Shown: piece after piece, positions 1 to 8,701 of the stretch
Layout: the number at the start of each line of letters is the position of its first letter
How positions within the stretch are numbered: position 1 is the stretch's first letter
NCBI GenBank assembly: GCA_009602725.1
Contig: WELB01000046.1
Coordinates: forward strand, 768,491-787,428
Length of the DNA: 18,938 nt
Source of the DNA: Spirogloea muscicola
Taxonomy: Eukaryota; Streptophyta; Zygnematophyceae; Spirogloeales; Spirogloeaceae
Reading direction: 5' to 3'
Notes under the pieces: generated by a model
What the model saw: only the letters and a program-made list of their open reading frames with translations
Told to the model about the DNA's origin: nothing
Database searches by the model: none
Position numbers and translations under genes: made by a program

Positions 1-406
1 CGCCGCCGCCGCCGGCCCCGGCATCCTCCTCCGTCCCCGAGCCTGCTCGCTCGCGGGCTCCTGTTGGACCGGCCACCTGCTGCCGCCCGGCAGCGCCTGG
101 CAGACAGGCTTGCGGCATTGCGGCCCCTGCGGCGGCGGCAGCGACGGCGGCACCAGCCGCCGCATCCGCGGGGCGAGCCGCGTGCATGGGGGCTGGGGCG
201 AGAGGGCATGGCGCCGCAGCACGACACTGGCGCCAGGCCCGGCGCTGAGCGTGAGGCGGAGCTGCCCCCTGACGCCGCCAGCAAGTCCGTCGCCCGCCCG
301 CCGCTTCTGCAGTGCTGTGCCTGAGCCGGTCTTGCAGCCAGCGCCGCAGCCTCGAGCTAGTCTTGGCAGCAGCTGGCAGTGAGACCCCATCTCCGGCCGC
401 CGCACA
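1..406 (+). promoter_or_regulatory. GC-rich leader and promoter-proximal region of the Kir-like gene
   Basis: The stretch opens with a CGC/CCG run (about 1-16) and stays very GC-rich, with several GGCGGC clusters. It is immediately upstream of the first coding ATG at 407, whose context is GCACAATGGGC. A small upstream ORF starts at 185 (MGAGARGHG...) and stops at 245-247, so it could dampen translation if the transcript begins upstream. Longer open frames here (64-324, 110-382) have the arginine/proline-rich composition expected from GC-rich noncoding DNA and match no family I know. I see no TATA box. The window edge cuts this region, so the promoter may lie partly outside. Confidence 0.5.
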
Positions 407-3400
407 ATGGGCGCCTTCGTCTCCTTCGCAGAAAGCGTCGGGGCTGACTGTGTCGGGTGCGGGCCTGGCCGCGGCAGCAGGTCGAGCTCCTTCTCCTGGT
501 CCAGGGAGCTGGTCGAGACGCAGTACGAGCGGCTCTCCCGCGACCCTTCCCGACGAGGAGTGAGTGCCACGACTAAACATCTTCCTCAGGAGCGTCAGCC
601 CCTCCATTCATGGCGCTTCTTGAAGACATGGACAAGCCTACCGCGTCGCTAGTAGCAAACCGAGTTGAATTTGGTGCAACCAATCGCACGTGTTCCCGTA
701 CTCCAGGCACTGCACTACTTTGACCTGTCACCAGAAGCATCATCCGAGGTGCTTCAGATGGCATGTGTGCCGGGCTGAGGCGGCAATGTAGGTGACAGGT
801 CTGCTCGCCACCTTCTTACCTCTGACAGGGGGACGGTGAGCACAGCGAGAACCAAAGCAATCGAAGCGGCCCGACACAAGCAAGGAAGGAGATGGAGGCG
901 ACTGGCAGCGACTTCAGTTATGTCACAGAGGAGGTGTCGTTCCCCCTCCAGGGCTTTGGAGCTCGAGTGCAGCCAGTGACAAGCCCCCGAGGGCCAACGC
1001 CCGCTCCTGGAGGCCTCCTTGGCGGCAGCCCACATGACGCAGCCTGGGGGACTGACCAGGAAAGGGCTGTGGCTGGTAATGCGAGCGCGTCCGATAACCC
1101 CACCCCCTTGCCACAAGGCCCGAGATCGCGCACCGCAAAGGAGCGCTGGAAGAGGCTGAGGCATACCGTCACTTTTGCCAACCAGGTCAGCGTGCCTGTT
1201 GTTGTCACTGATGCAGGAGATTTGCTGAGTCCGTGACACTGTGGAGTCACACCTGCTGAAGTGCGCAGCCTCAGGGTGGCTTGAGCATTGAAACAATACT
1301 TCGTCGCTACTCTTTGCAGATGGGGGCAACGCTGAAGGCTGGCAATGATATATTGATGGACGAGAGCGTGGCAACCGCGATCCATGCTTCAGAAAGTAAC
1401 CAGACCAAGAAGGACGCCAAGAACACGAAGCTCGGGCCTGTGTTTAGGAAGATGGGCCGGAGTGCAATGGATGGCCTAAAAGTCAAGCACGACAAGGCCA
1501 TGTTCTGCTTCTTGGCAGACTTCTACGTTGGTTGCCTCAAGGTGTGCTCGCAAGGCAGCTGTGCTCATCTGCCAAAGCCAATGCCAAGTTGTAGCCCGGC
1601 TAACGAAGTTGATACCGTCATCTGGTGTCTGGTGACGCCATTGTGCATGCACTTCACCATTGCCTGCCTTATGAGTGCATCATAGATGCATCTTGCTTTC
1701 CACTATGTCTTGCCACATTGAGGCGCATGAGGAGTTCAGCAAGGGTGATCACATAATCTTCAAGAGTTCCTGTAGAGCCAATCTGTGAACTTGTGTATGA
1801 CCTACTCCTTGACCTACTCAAGGTAGTGCTTCTGACCATGTCCAAGAGGAGCCTCTCACTGTACATTCTTGTGGTTCCTGTCCAGACTCCTCCACATATA
1901 TTTCTACTCGGGGTCCTGGTGGCACCAGTCCTACTTGGATTTCTCTTCACGCCAGCATTCCTGTTGGGATTGGACGGCCTCAGCTTCGAGGATGGCATCA
2001 TTGCCAACTCAGGAGACTGCCCAGCAATGACATTCAGTCAGAGCTGCATGTGGGCTGCCAAGAGGAACTTTTCCATTGTTCTCAATGTCTTCCTCTATGC
2101 GTAAGATCCTGCCCTCCAGATTGTGAACACCACATCAAGCAATGTGGTCGTGCTGGTGTAGCATTGAGGAATCAGTGTTCAGAGTCGAATATGCTGAGGC
2201 GAATCAAAACATGAGGAACGTGTACTGTCAGATGCAGCTACTTCGTGACTGAGTCGATGCAAAGCAACAGTCTCATTGTTGACCTTCACATTCGAATCTT
2301 GTAACACCTTGAAGCCAGTGGCCGAGGCCAATGTCCAAGGCCGCAAGGCCGATGAGCTGAGGAGTGGTTACCTGTGTTCGCACAGTTGTCTTCGGCATCA
2401 TGGCTTGGGACATTGCGTGCAGGCGATCAGTGACTATGTGAAACTTCTCCTTGAACCTACTGTCCTCCTGTGCAGGCTGTCCTTGTCCACCACCTTTGGA
2501 GGGTCCCCAGTTTCAGCAAGATCGCCATACTGCCTCCTCGTGGCAAACTGCAATACCCTCATGGCCCAGTTCCTCTTTGTCTTCCTCTCGGGTGCGGTGT
2601 TTGCGCGGATGTCTCAGCCATCCCAGCCCGTCAGATGCTCCAGGAAGGCCATCATCAAGGAGGACGATTATGTCAACGCCATTGCAGACACAGGGAAGCC
2701 CAAAGAAACGCACAAGTACGTGCTTCTACGTAGCACTGCCTCAGAATTGGTCCTGATTCCCTCGCAGTCGTTCCCATCCTTGTGAAGACATGACTATTCT
2801 GAGCTGTGAATATGTTATCTTGCCTTCATTAGAAGCACTTGTGGCACACGTCTTAGCTTGCCATCCTCGATGTACTCTGCAGGGTGTTTGTGATGCGCTT
2901 GGTTCTTGTGGGGCCCCATCCTTGCGAGCTGGTGGATGTGAAAATTACTGTCACTTTCAGGATCTTCATTAAGCTGCCTAGCGGATCCTTCTTCTGTAGC
3001 ACGCACAATCTTGACTTGGTCAGGTCTGAGGTAAAAGCCGCAAATCGCAGCCTTGCCTGCCCCTGGAATACTGATTTGTGTAGCCTGTTAGTCGTGTAAA
3101 TCAGATATCTGGACCATCGTATATCACACAGCACTTCCTCACTGTCATGCTCAAAATGTTTGTGTGAATCTGGCAAAACTCACTATACTCACCCCTGGTC
3201 ACTTGTCCAGGTTGCTCACCTTCGATATGGATTTCTTGTACGACACGTGATAACATCAGACTCCCCGCTCTACGGACATACACGGGAGACTATGGCTGAT
3301 AGCGACGCATCCTTCTCTGTGTCAATTGTGGGCATGGAGCGGACGTCCATGACGTCCATTTTCCACATGCAGGTCCGTCACTGGGCTCACTGCTTACGAG

Positions 3401-4142
3401 GTGTTGATGCACTCTGATGCCGCGAACGGTGGCGATGTAGCTCGACTTTGCAGATCTGAACAAAGCATGCGCGTTTGAGACAATGAAGTTCCATGCTTGT
3501 ACAGGAGTACTTTGTTCATGACAATGACATCATCTGGGATGGCGACTTTGTTGACTTTGTGAGCCTTGATGAACACGGGCACAAGGTCATGGACCATGCC
3601 AAGATCGATCAGATCAGAACCTTCAAGGTGTGTTAAAGCTGCTGACTGAATGGTTTGGATACTTCAGTCCTCGAAATTTGGCACAAAGTATGGAATTGAC
3701 GACCACGCTTTGCACGTCATATCTGCAATAAATGTCAGCCTGCAAGTGTGCAGATATTCATATAAGCTAAGCAGTGAGCTCGCAAACAATGTTCTCATCA
3801 ATCTCTCAATTGAATTGTTGGATACAGAGTGTGGGCGTAGCGAGCCAGGCCATCAGCAGGATGCACGCAGACGTTGAGAAGCGGAAGCAGCTGTGGAAGC
3901 TGGGGGGTTCCGTCAGGGAAAGTGATGACAACGGCGACTCTGCCATCAATGGTGAAAAGGCTGCAATACAGGAGGATGGCAAAAGTGGCAGCAGCTTGCA
4001 AGCCTGGGTAGGCGCTACTCTAGAAGGCAAATCCTTGTCATGGGCCAGAAAGCAGTGGGCCATGCGATCGCTCTCCTTCAAGTGGAGCTGCTACAGTCAA
4101 GAGCCTGACATTCTGCCTATGGAGGACAAAAAGTCCGAGTAG
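407..4142 (+). CDS. Kir/KirBac-fold inward-rectifier-type channel protein, nine exons, noncanonical selectivity filter
   Basis: Exons: 407-559, 829-1185, 1320-1541, 1886-2100, 2476-2715, 2883-3030, 3211-3372, 3505-3627, 3828-4142. All eight introns are GT-AG, phases agree, and the sum is 1935 nt, or 644 residues plus TAG. The N-terminus begins MGAFVS, which fits the MGxxxS myristoylation pattern, with Cys15 and Cys18 nearby. Residues 52-225 are a basic, low-complexity cytoplasmic arm. FLADFY (about 231-236) and LKTPPHIFLL look like the Kir slide helix. TM1 is about 249-272, the pore helix about 309-320, the filter TTFGG 321-325, and TM2 about 334-358, leading into FARMSQP as in Kir channels. 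The cytoplasmic domain (about 365-540) carries family hallmarks: CELVDVKI, LDLVRSEV, SPLYGHT and DIIWDGDFVDF. Residues 541-644 are an extra tail without a recognised domain. Kir channels are established in animals and bacteria and are not a standard component of flowering plants. The family call is strong from the cytoplasmic motifs. K+ conduction is doubtful because GYG/GFG is missing. The start at 407 is chosen because exons 1 and 2 join in phase 0; ATG 892 is the alternative. Confidence 0.83.
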
Positions 4143-5264
4143 CAACGATGTCGCTTTTCTCCTGTCGCACTTGGCAGAGGATGATGTTGTTTGGAGCATC
4201 CAGTAGCAGTTGGGTTTTCAGCTATGGAAGTATGGAAGTCACCGACATGTCTTCTCTCTCCAGACCTTGTCCGTCAGATGACGCAAGCAAGTGAACTCTG
4301 TTGTCTTTTGGCAGGGTTAGTGTACTTTCAGCCACCTACTTGTATTTAAGGGCTCTTGCCTCCACTTGACCCGGGCTTAAGTCAGTCTGCTTCTGTTGCG
4401 ACTGGGCATGCCAAGTAGGGGGCTCCCTGATTGTTGACCACTGTGAGCACCAGGCCCCTTCAAGGCGGTTGCCTGGTACTCCCTTCTCATGCACAGCATG
4501 GTCGTCCTGACTGACTGTAGATCGAGCTCTATGGAGTGCCCTTATTGAAAGAGATAAGGTCTGCTGACGTGGTTCCGCCGTTAGGAGTCTCTGGTCAGCC
4601 TGACATTTTCGGCATTCCCTTCAAGTTATGACAAGGGTGGAAAAATCCGGAACAGTTGGTATTCCCTTTGTCCTATGTCTCTGCAGCATGAGGCAGAGAT
4701 TGACCAGCGGTGCAATAGTCAACTATGCACTAGTTTGTAAAACCCGCACAGCTAGGATCTATCTAAGAGCTCAAGTAGCTCAAAGTGATGAGCAGGCCAA
4801 TCAAAGGAAGACCTCAACTATATCAGACAGAGCAAGCTTGTTTGAGGGGTTCCAACCAAGGAGTGCTCCCAGTTCACCCGCAAAGTTTGTGTAGCAATCA
4901 AAGAGAGGCCCACAGCGGGAGGGCTGACTGTGCTGCTGGTTAGCCCCTGCGAGGCGAGCTCGCAAGAAGTCCATGGCGTGAACTCGCGTTGTCGGGGATA
5001 CGGGTTAGATTAATCACAGCCAGGGCTTGGGTCCAGAGTTTCTGGAATGAAGCAACCGGCAAGCAGAGAAAGTGCTCTTCGACCTTCCGGTAGTCAACAA
5101 CTGCTGAGATGCCCGGCGCAGAACAGTAGACGAGCACGTTGGGCGAGCACCCGACCAGCAACCGTGCCCCAGCGGAGGGCGTCACTGAGAGAAACTGGGC
5201 ACGCACGAGCCTATGGTTTACATTTTAGGAATAAGGACTTTACTTGAGGCCCCAAGGCAGCCAT
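4143..5264. other. 3' flank of the Kir-like gene and intergenic DNA
   Basis: This region holds the 3' untranslated region and spacer. I find no convincing gene. The longest frame, 4628-4894 (88 residues, beginning MTRVEK), has no recognisable domain. A short tandem TATGGAAG duplication lies near 4224-4239. No AATAAA hexamer occurs close behind the stop at 4142, so the polyadenylation site is not resolved. No copy of the downstream repeat family is evident before about 5270. Confidence 0.4.
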
Positions 5265-5269
5265 AGAAG

Positions 5270-5412
5270 AATGGCAAGAAAATTTCGTGTATTTGAAACA
5301 AACATAGGCCAATGGCCAAGTACAAAGGCAAGCAAGCACATCTAAATATCTACATAACCTACAGCAGGTTGACCCGCTCAATATCCACGGGTCAAAACAT
5401 AAAGGTCGCTAA
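5270..5412 (-). mobile_element. Fragment k of the SDLRLL repeat family with its tail module
   Basis: On the minus strand the segment encodes VSDLYVLTRGY followed by a stop (5378-5380). This is a divergent version of the conserved C-terminal motif seen in the other fragments. Downstream of the stop, toward lower coordinates, is the family's tail module at 5280-5342: a TTTCGTGTATTTGAAACA block, then TGGCCAAGTACAAAGGCAAG, in plus-strand reading. The same module recurs at 8471-8507 and 18702-18765. The ORF body is not recognisable upstream of the motif, so this copy is a 3' remnant. Confidence 0.6.
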
Positions 5413-6110
5413 CCGATGCATGAATACTAGATGCAAGAGGTGTGAGGCAGCCACACGCGCTTTTGAGGAGTCTAGCTGCTGAAAGGGGCACGTGGGGGCC
5501 CACAGAAAACGGGGGGCGGTGTCTGTGGGAGGCCAGCCCAAAGAAAGAAACGAGCGATTTGGACGAGGCCGGAGCTACTGATGCAGACGCTACGACGAGT
5601 GGGTGCCCAGTGGCCCTTAGTCTCCCTTGGTCAGCAGCCGGTGATGTCCAGTCTGTCAACGGGCTTGCCTCTGTACTTGGCCACTCAGGCCCTCCGTTAC
5701 CCAATACACACTAGATTGGTATAGTCATGAACATCATAAGCTATTCCTAATACACCAACAGAGACTGCTATACTCATAGTCATACAGGTGGAGATCGAAG
5801 TAGAGGTAAGGAAGCTTTGAGCCAAAGAGCCGCAAGACGGGGAGTTGGGAGTGGGAGTGTGGATGGGGCTTGTGGCGCTGCCGCTCCACGACCCCGTCGG
5901 CGGCGGCGCTGAGGCCCGGAAAAGGGCGGGACTTTGGGCGCCCCGCTGCGCGCCACGTGGCAGACCCATTGACCCTCCACCGACTTTCAAGCTGCCCAAA
6001 TACAGCGGGCACCCTTCCGAAGGAGTAAAAGGAACGAGGCCCTAACGATGCGACGTAATTGTGTGACAGTAGCAAGCTCTTCCAGAGGCCTTACTTCATA
6101 GGAGCTATTT
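5413..6110. other. Gene-free stretch with GC-rich island and two G-box palindromes
   Basis: No supported gene is present. CACGTG occurs at 5489-5494. A perfect 10-base palindrome, GCCACGTGGC, is at 5952-5961 inside a GC-rich island (about 5830-5990), next to AAAGGGCGGGAC. G-box cores are known binding sites of bZIP and bHLH factors in plants. Here there is no adjacent gene start, so function is only inferred. Overlapping frames (5378-5704 and 5734-6075 on minus, 5845-6045 on plus) look like chance frames in GC-rich sequence. Confidence 0.4.
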
Positions 6111-6190
6111 CTTTCAAAGGAGGGCGAGGGCTGTGATAGAAAGTGCTCGCTAGGGGCTAGCAAAGCCAGCCCAGAAAAGAATGGACAATA
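6111..6190 (-). repeat. Hairpin unit of the repeat family, minus orientation
   Basis: Read on the minus strand this gives GTCCATTCTTTTCTGGGCTGG, then GCTTTGCTAGCCCC, a repeated spacer, and CACAGCCCTCGCCCTCCTTTG. It matches the unit GTCCATTCTTTT-GGGCTGG-n-CAGCCC-TCGCCCC-TTTGGAAGAG found in plus orientation at 6683, 7131 and 7804. Nothing here is coding. Confidence 0.55.
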
Positions 6191-6389
6191 TCCAAAGGCC
6201 AGAAAACGGTGCCGAAAAGTCAGCCCACAGAAGATCAACAGCTCCATATGAGTCGGAATCGCTGTTTCTCTTTGGGAAGAAAAAGAAGATGAGTCAGAAC
6301 GCCTATTCTATCACTATTCATACACCAGAAGATAAGAACGCTCATTGACCACATAGAATCCGTGCTGTGTCCCGCAGGCGCGGCGAGCC

Positions 6390-6733
6390 GGCTGACTTCA
6401 ACGCAGCTGGCTCGTGGGCTCAGGTATACCGGATGAGATTGTCAGTGTCCCTCTAGCGGTCCATGGCCCATGCTCTACATCTGCGTGCTGGCCGTGCTCT
6501 CGCTGCGGCCTCTGGCTTTCGGCAGGGGGATAGTTTTCTGGCAGCTAGTCTGTCGGATCTGCGGCTCCTCACTCGTAATTACTGAGTGATCCATCCTCCC
6601 CCTGTGCTGACATGACATCTTCAGGCCCCTCTGTAGCTGCTAAACGCTTGTCGGCCCCTCCGAACCCTTGTTAATTCATTTTGGGCTGGCTTATCACAGC
6701 CCTTGCCCCCATTTGGAGTGCCACTTCTTTCTG
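6390..6733 (+). mobile_element. Fragment a of the SDLRLL repeat family (interrupted ORF end)
   Basis: Reading frame from about 6418: AQVYRMRLSVSL, then TAG (6454-6456) where fragment b has CAG, then RSMAHALHLRAG and SLSDLRLLTRNY with a stop at 6583-6585. The noncoding tail continues to the hairpin GGGCTG-n8-CAGCCC (6683-6702). Bases 6421-6733 align end to end with 7542-7854 at a constant offset of 1121, so 313 positions match without net insertion or deletion. The in-frame TAG means this copy cannot encode the intact C-terminus. Confidence 0.75.
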
Positions 6734-6899
6734 CTTGGGGTCGTGAATTGGTTCCTGTAATCTCCTGCGTGGTACCTCCTTTCCGGAGCTGTGAGTGAGC
6801 TGAAAAAGCGTTCTCCGGCCCTCAGAGGTCACTTTCCATCGATTTGCAGAAATCACAGAGCGTTCTCGATTTTGCACATTCCGCCCTAGTTTTCAGACC

Positions 6900-7450
6900 T
6901 ACTACCTTGTCATTCCTTTTGGGCTGGCCTCCCACAGCCATTGCCCTACATTGGAAGAGCTGTGACTGAATTGGAGCCTGTCCACTCTTGGCCGGCCGTT
7001 CACAGCCCTCGCCACCTTTGGAAGCGCATACTTTTTGTCAATCTCTTATGGGCTGCCTTTGCGACCATCCTTTGTGTATAGCTGTGTGATTCATCGCTGG
7101 TCGGCCCCTTCGACCTTGTTTATTCTTATTGGGCTGGCTCTTCACAGCCCTCGCACCCCTACGGAAGAGCTTATTTGTTTCTTAACGTGCTGGGCGCGCG
7201 CCAAGCCAGCAACTCGCTTGTGGGATGGTGCTCCGGCGCCCCTGATAAGTCTGGCAGATATGTATATGCTCATCTGTGGGTACTGAAGTCACCCTTCACT
7301 TGCGTTTTTCGTTCTGTTACCGTAGCCCCAGTTAGATTTTCTACGTTGTTCTTGCACACAGCGTACTGACTTGCTTTGGCCTCCCTTTCAGCTCATGCGC
7401 ACTGCGCGCCTTCTCTTCACAGCCCTCGGCCCCTTTGGAGAGCTTACTTC
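6900..7450 (+). repeat. Cluster of degenerate hairpin-bearing repeat units
   Basis: The hairpin unit recurs at irregular spacing: 6921-6939 (GGGCTGG ... CACAGCC), near 6994-7012 (GGCCGGCC ... CACAGCCC), 7131-7150 (GGGCTGGCTCTTCACAGCCC) and near 7412-7425 (CTTCACAGCCC). Each is usually followed by a CTCGCCCC-like block and TTTGGAAGAG or a variant, and several are preceded by GACCTTGT-ATTCTT. The arms are complementary (six bases, loop about eight), so each unit can fold. The frame 7035-7286 crosses these units and is not a gene. Confidence 0.6.
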
Positions 7451-7519
7451 TGTGCAGGCCTCGCCCACTTTGTGACAAGAACCATCAGCCATCGCCCCCT
7501 GATGTGAGTTATTGGTCCT

Positions 7520-7854
7520 TTCTTCCTCTTCAGCCATTGCTCAGGTATATCGGCTGCGCCTCTCTGTATCCCTGCAGCGGTCCATGGCCCACGCTCTGCA
7601 TCTGCGAGCTGGCCGTGCTCTCGCTGCGGGCTCTGGCTTTCGTCAGGGTGATAGCTTCCCGGCAGCTAGTCTGTCGGATCTGAGGCTCCTCACTCGTACT
7701 TATTGAGTGATCCATCCTCCCCCTGTTTTACCATTGCATCCTCATGCCCCTTTGTAGCTGCTCACCGCTCTTAGGCCCCTCTGAACCTTTGTGAATTCTT
7801 TTTGGGCTGGCTTTTCGCAGCCCTTGCCCCCATCGGGAGTGCCACTTCTTTCTT
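7520..7854 (+). mobile_element. Fragment b of the SDLRLL repeat family (best-preserved ORF end)
   Basis: An open frame from about 7539 to the TGA at 7704-7706 encodes AQVYRLRLSVSLQRSMAHAL, then HLRAGRALAA and SLSDLRLLTRTY. Compared codon by codon with fragment d (18268-18436), the first 29 codons differ at 19 positions, 15 of them synonymous. That pattern indicates past selection on this protein. The tail reaches the hairpin at 7804-7823. I do not recognise the protein, and no catalytic domain precedes it here. Confidence 0.78.
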
Positions 7855-7868
7855 TCTTTCTTTCTTTA
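7848..7868 (+). repeat. (TTTC)n microsatellite
   Basis: About five TTTC units run directly off the 3' tail of fragment b, where fragment a has only a single TTTCTG. This looks like expansion from a short T/C tract at the element's end. Confidence 0.85.
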
Positions 7869-7879
7869 TTGCCTTACAT

Positions 7880-8095
7880 ACGGCATGGCGAGCAGGCTGA
7901 CTTCAACGCTGCTGGCTCGCTAGCGCAGTGTTTCGCGCCTTTCCATTTCCCTCCAGCGTTTCTTGGCCCACGCCTTGCATCTGCGAGCTGGCCTGCGCTA
8001 GCTGCCAACTATGACTTTCGTCAAGGGGACTTCTGTCAAGGGCTGCTTGTTATGTCTCTCTAGTCGTTCTGACTTGCGACTGCTTACTAGGGGGC
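7880..8095 (+). mobile_element. Fragment c of the SDLRLL repeat family
   Basis: The fragment encodes ADFNAAGSLAQ at its start (about 7896), the same residues that precede the AQVYRM segment elsewhere. A decayed middle retains CATCTGCGAGCTGGCC (HLRAG), and the end reads SDLRLLTRG before an in-frame stop at about 8090. Several frame changes interrupt the middle, so this copy is broken. It shows that the conserved reading frame extends upstream of AQVYRM. Confidence 0.6.
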
Positions 8096-8260
8096 AGGCC
8101 AACGTCAATGAGGCAGGCTCTGTCGACCAGCTGTTTCGTATGCGCCTGTCAGTATCGCTGCAAGAGATCAATGGCACACCCGCTTCACCTGAGTGCTGGT
8201 GGCGCTTTGGCTGCAGCCTTTGGTTGTAGACAGAGGTAGAGTGTATATTGAGTGATGGAG
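8096..8260 (+). mobile_element. Fragment e of the SDLRLL repeat family
   Basis: The frame reads NEAGSVDQLFRMRLSVSLQ from about 8109, a clear divergent match to AAGSLAQVYRMRLSVSLQ. Homology then decays, although GGCGCTTTGGCTGCAGCCTT near 8201 resembles the ALAA-SG segment. It directly follows fragment c, so the two could be a tandem insertion or a rearranged pair. Confidence 0.5.
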
Positions 8261-8520
8261 AGCCTGAGTGACCAAGTACAAAGCCCTATGAACCCTCAAA
8301 CCTAAACAGAGGCAAGCACATGTTCATTCTCTTTTTCTGGGCTGGCCAATCACAGCCATCGCCCTCTGCGGAAGAGTCTTTCTCTTACTAGGAATGCGTG
8401 TGTATTAAGAGAGAAGGCGCGCGGGGGCGCATGAATTGAAAGGGAGGCCAAATTCAAGCCAATAGATGGGGAGGCCATGTGTGGCCAAGTACAAAGGCAA
8501 GCACATTGACTAGGGGTGAG
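8261..8520 (+). repeat. Tail module, hairpin unit and further tail module
   Basis: A partial CCAAGTACAAAG module lies at about 8272-8285. The hairpin unit TTCTTTTTCTGGGCTGGCCA followed by ATCACAGCC spans 8328-8357. A full TGGCCAAGTACAAAGGCAAG module is at 8471-8507. Between them, 8421-8450 (GCGCGGGGGCGCATGAATTG, then AAAGGGAGG) is repeated in similar form at 16722-16750, showing another shared piece of the element. Confidence 0.5.
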
Positions 8521-8701
8521 TTGAGTGACTATCCTTCGCGGTACTGCTACTGGTACAATCTACTGGCTTGGTTATTCTCGTTTTCCGGCCCCCTTCGGAC
8601 CTTGTCCATTCTTTCAAGAAGAAGAAGGGCCCGCCCAAGAAAGAGGTGCTGAAAAAGGACTACACTACAAAGTGCAAGATGGTGCAGAGGGAGATGCAGA
8701 T

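Noticed and set aside
560-589. A 30-base intron between 559 and 590 in the Kir-like gene
   Set aside because: It is too short for splicing and the resulting frame stops at 650. The acceptor at 828 gives an open, phase-0 exon.
754-1385. Minus-strand frames of 206 and 155 codons
   Set aside because: They are antisense to Kir-like exon 2 and its flanks, with no recognisable motif.
1821-1885. Coding exon beginning at 1821 (VVLLTMS...)
   Set aside because: It would insert residues within the slide helix. The acceptor at 1885, with a good pyrimidine tract, gives LKTPPHIFLLG, which fits Kir alignment directly.
407-4142. Kir-like gene as a pseudogene
   Set aside because: Nine exons are open, all splice sites are canonical and the cytoplasmic motifs are intact. 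An odd filter alone does not prove decay.
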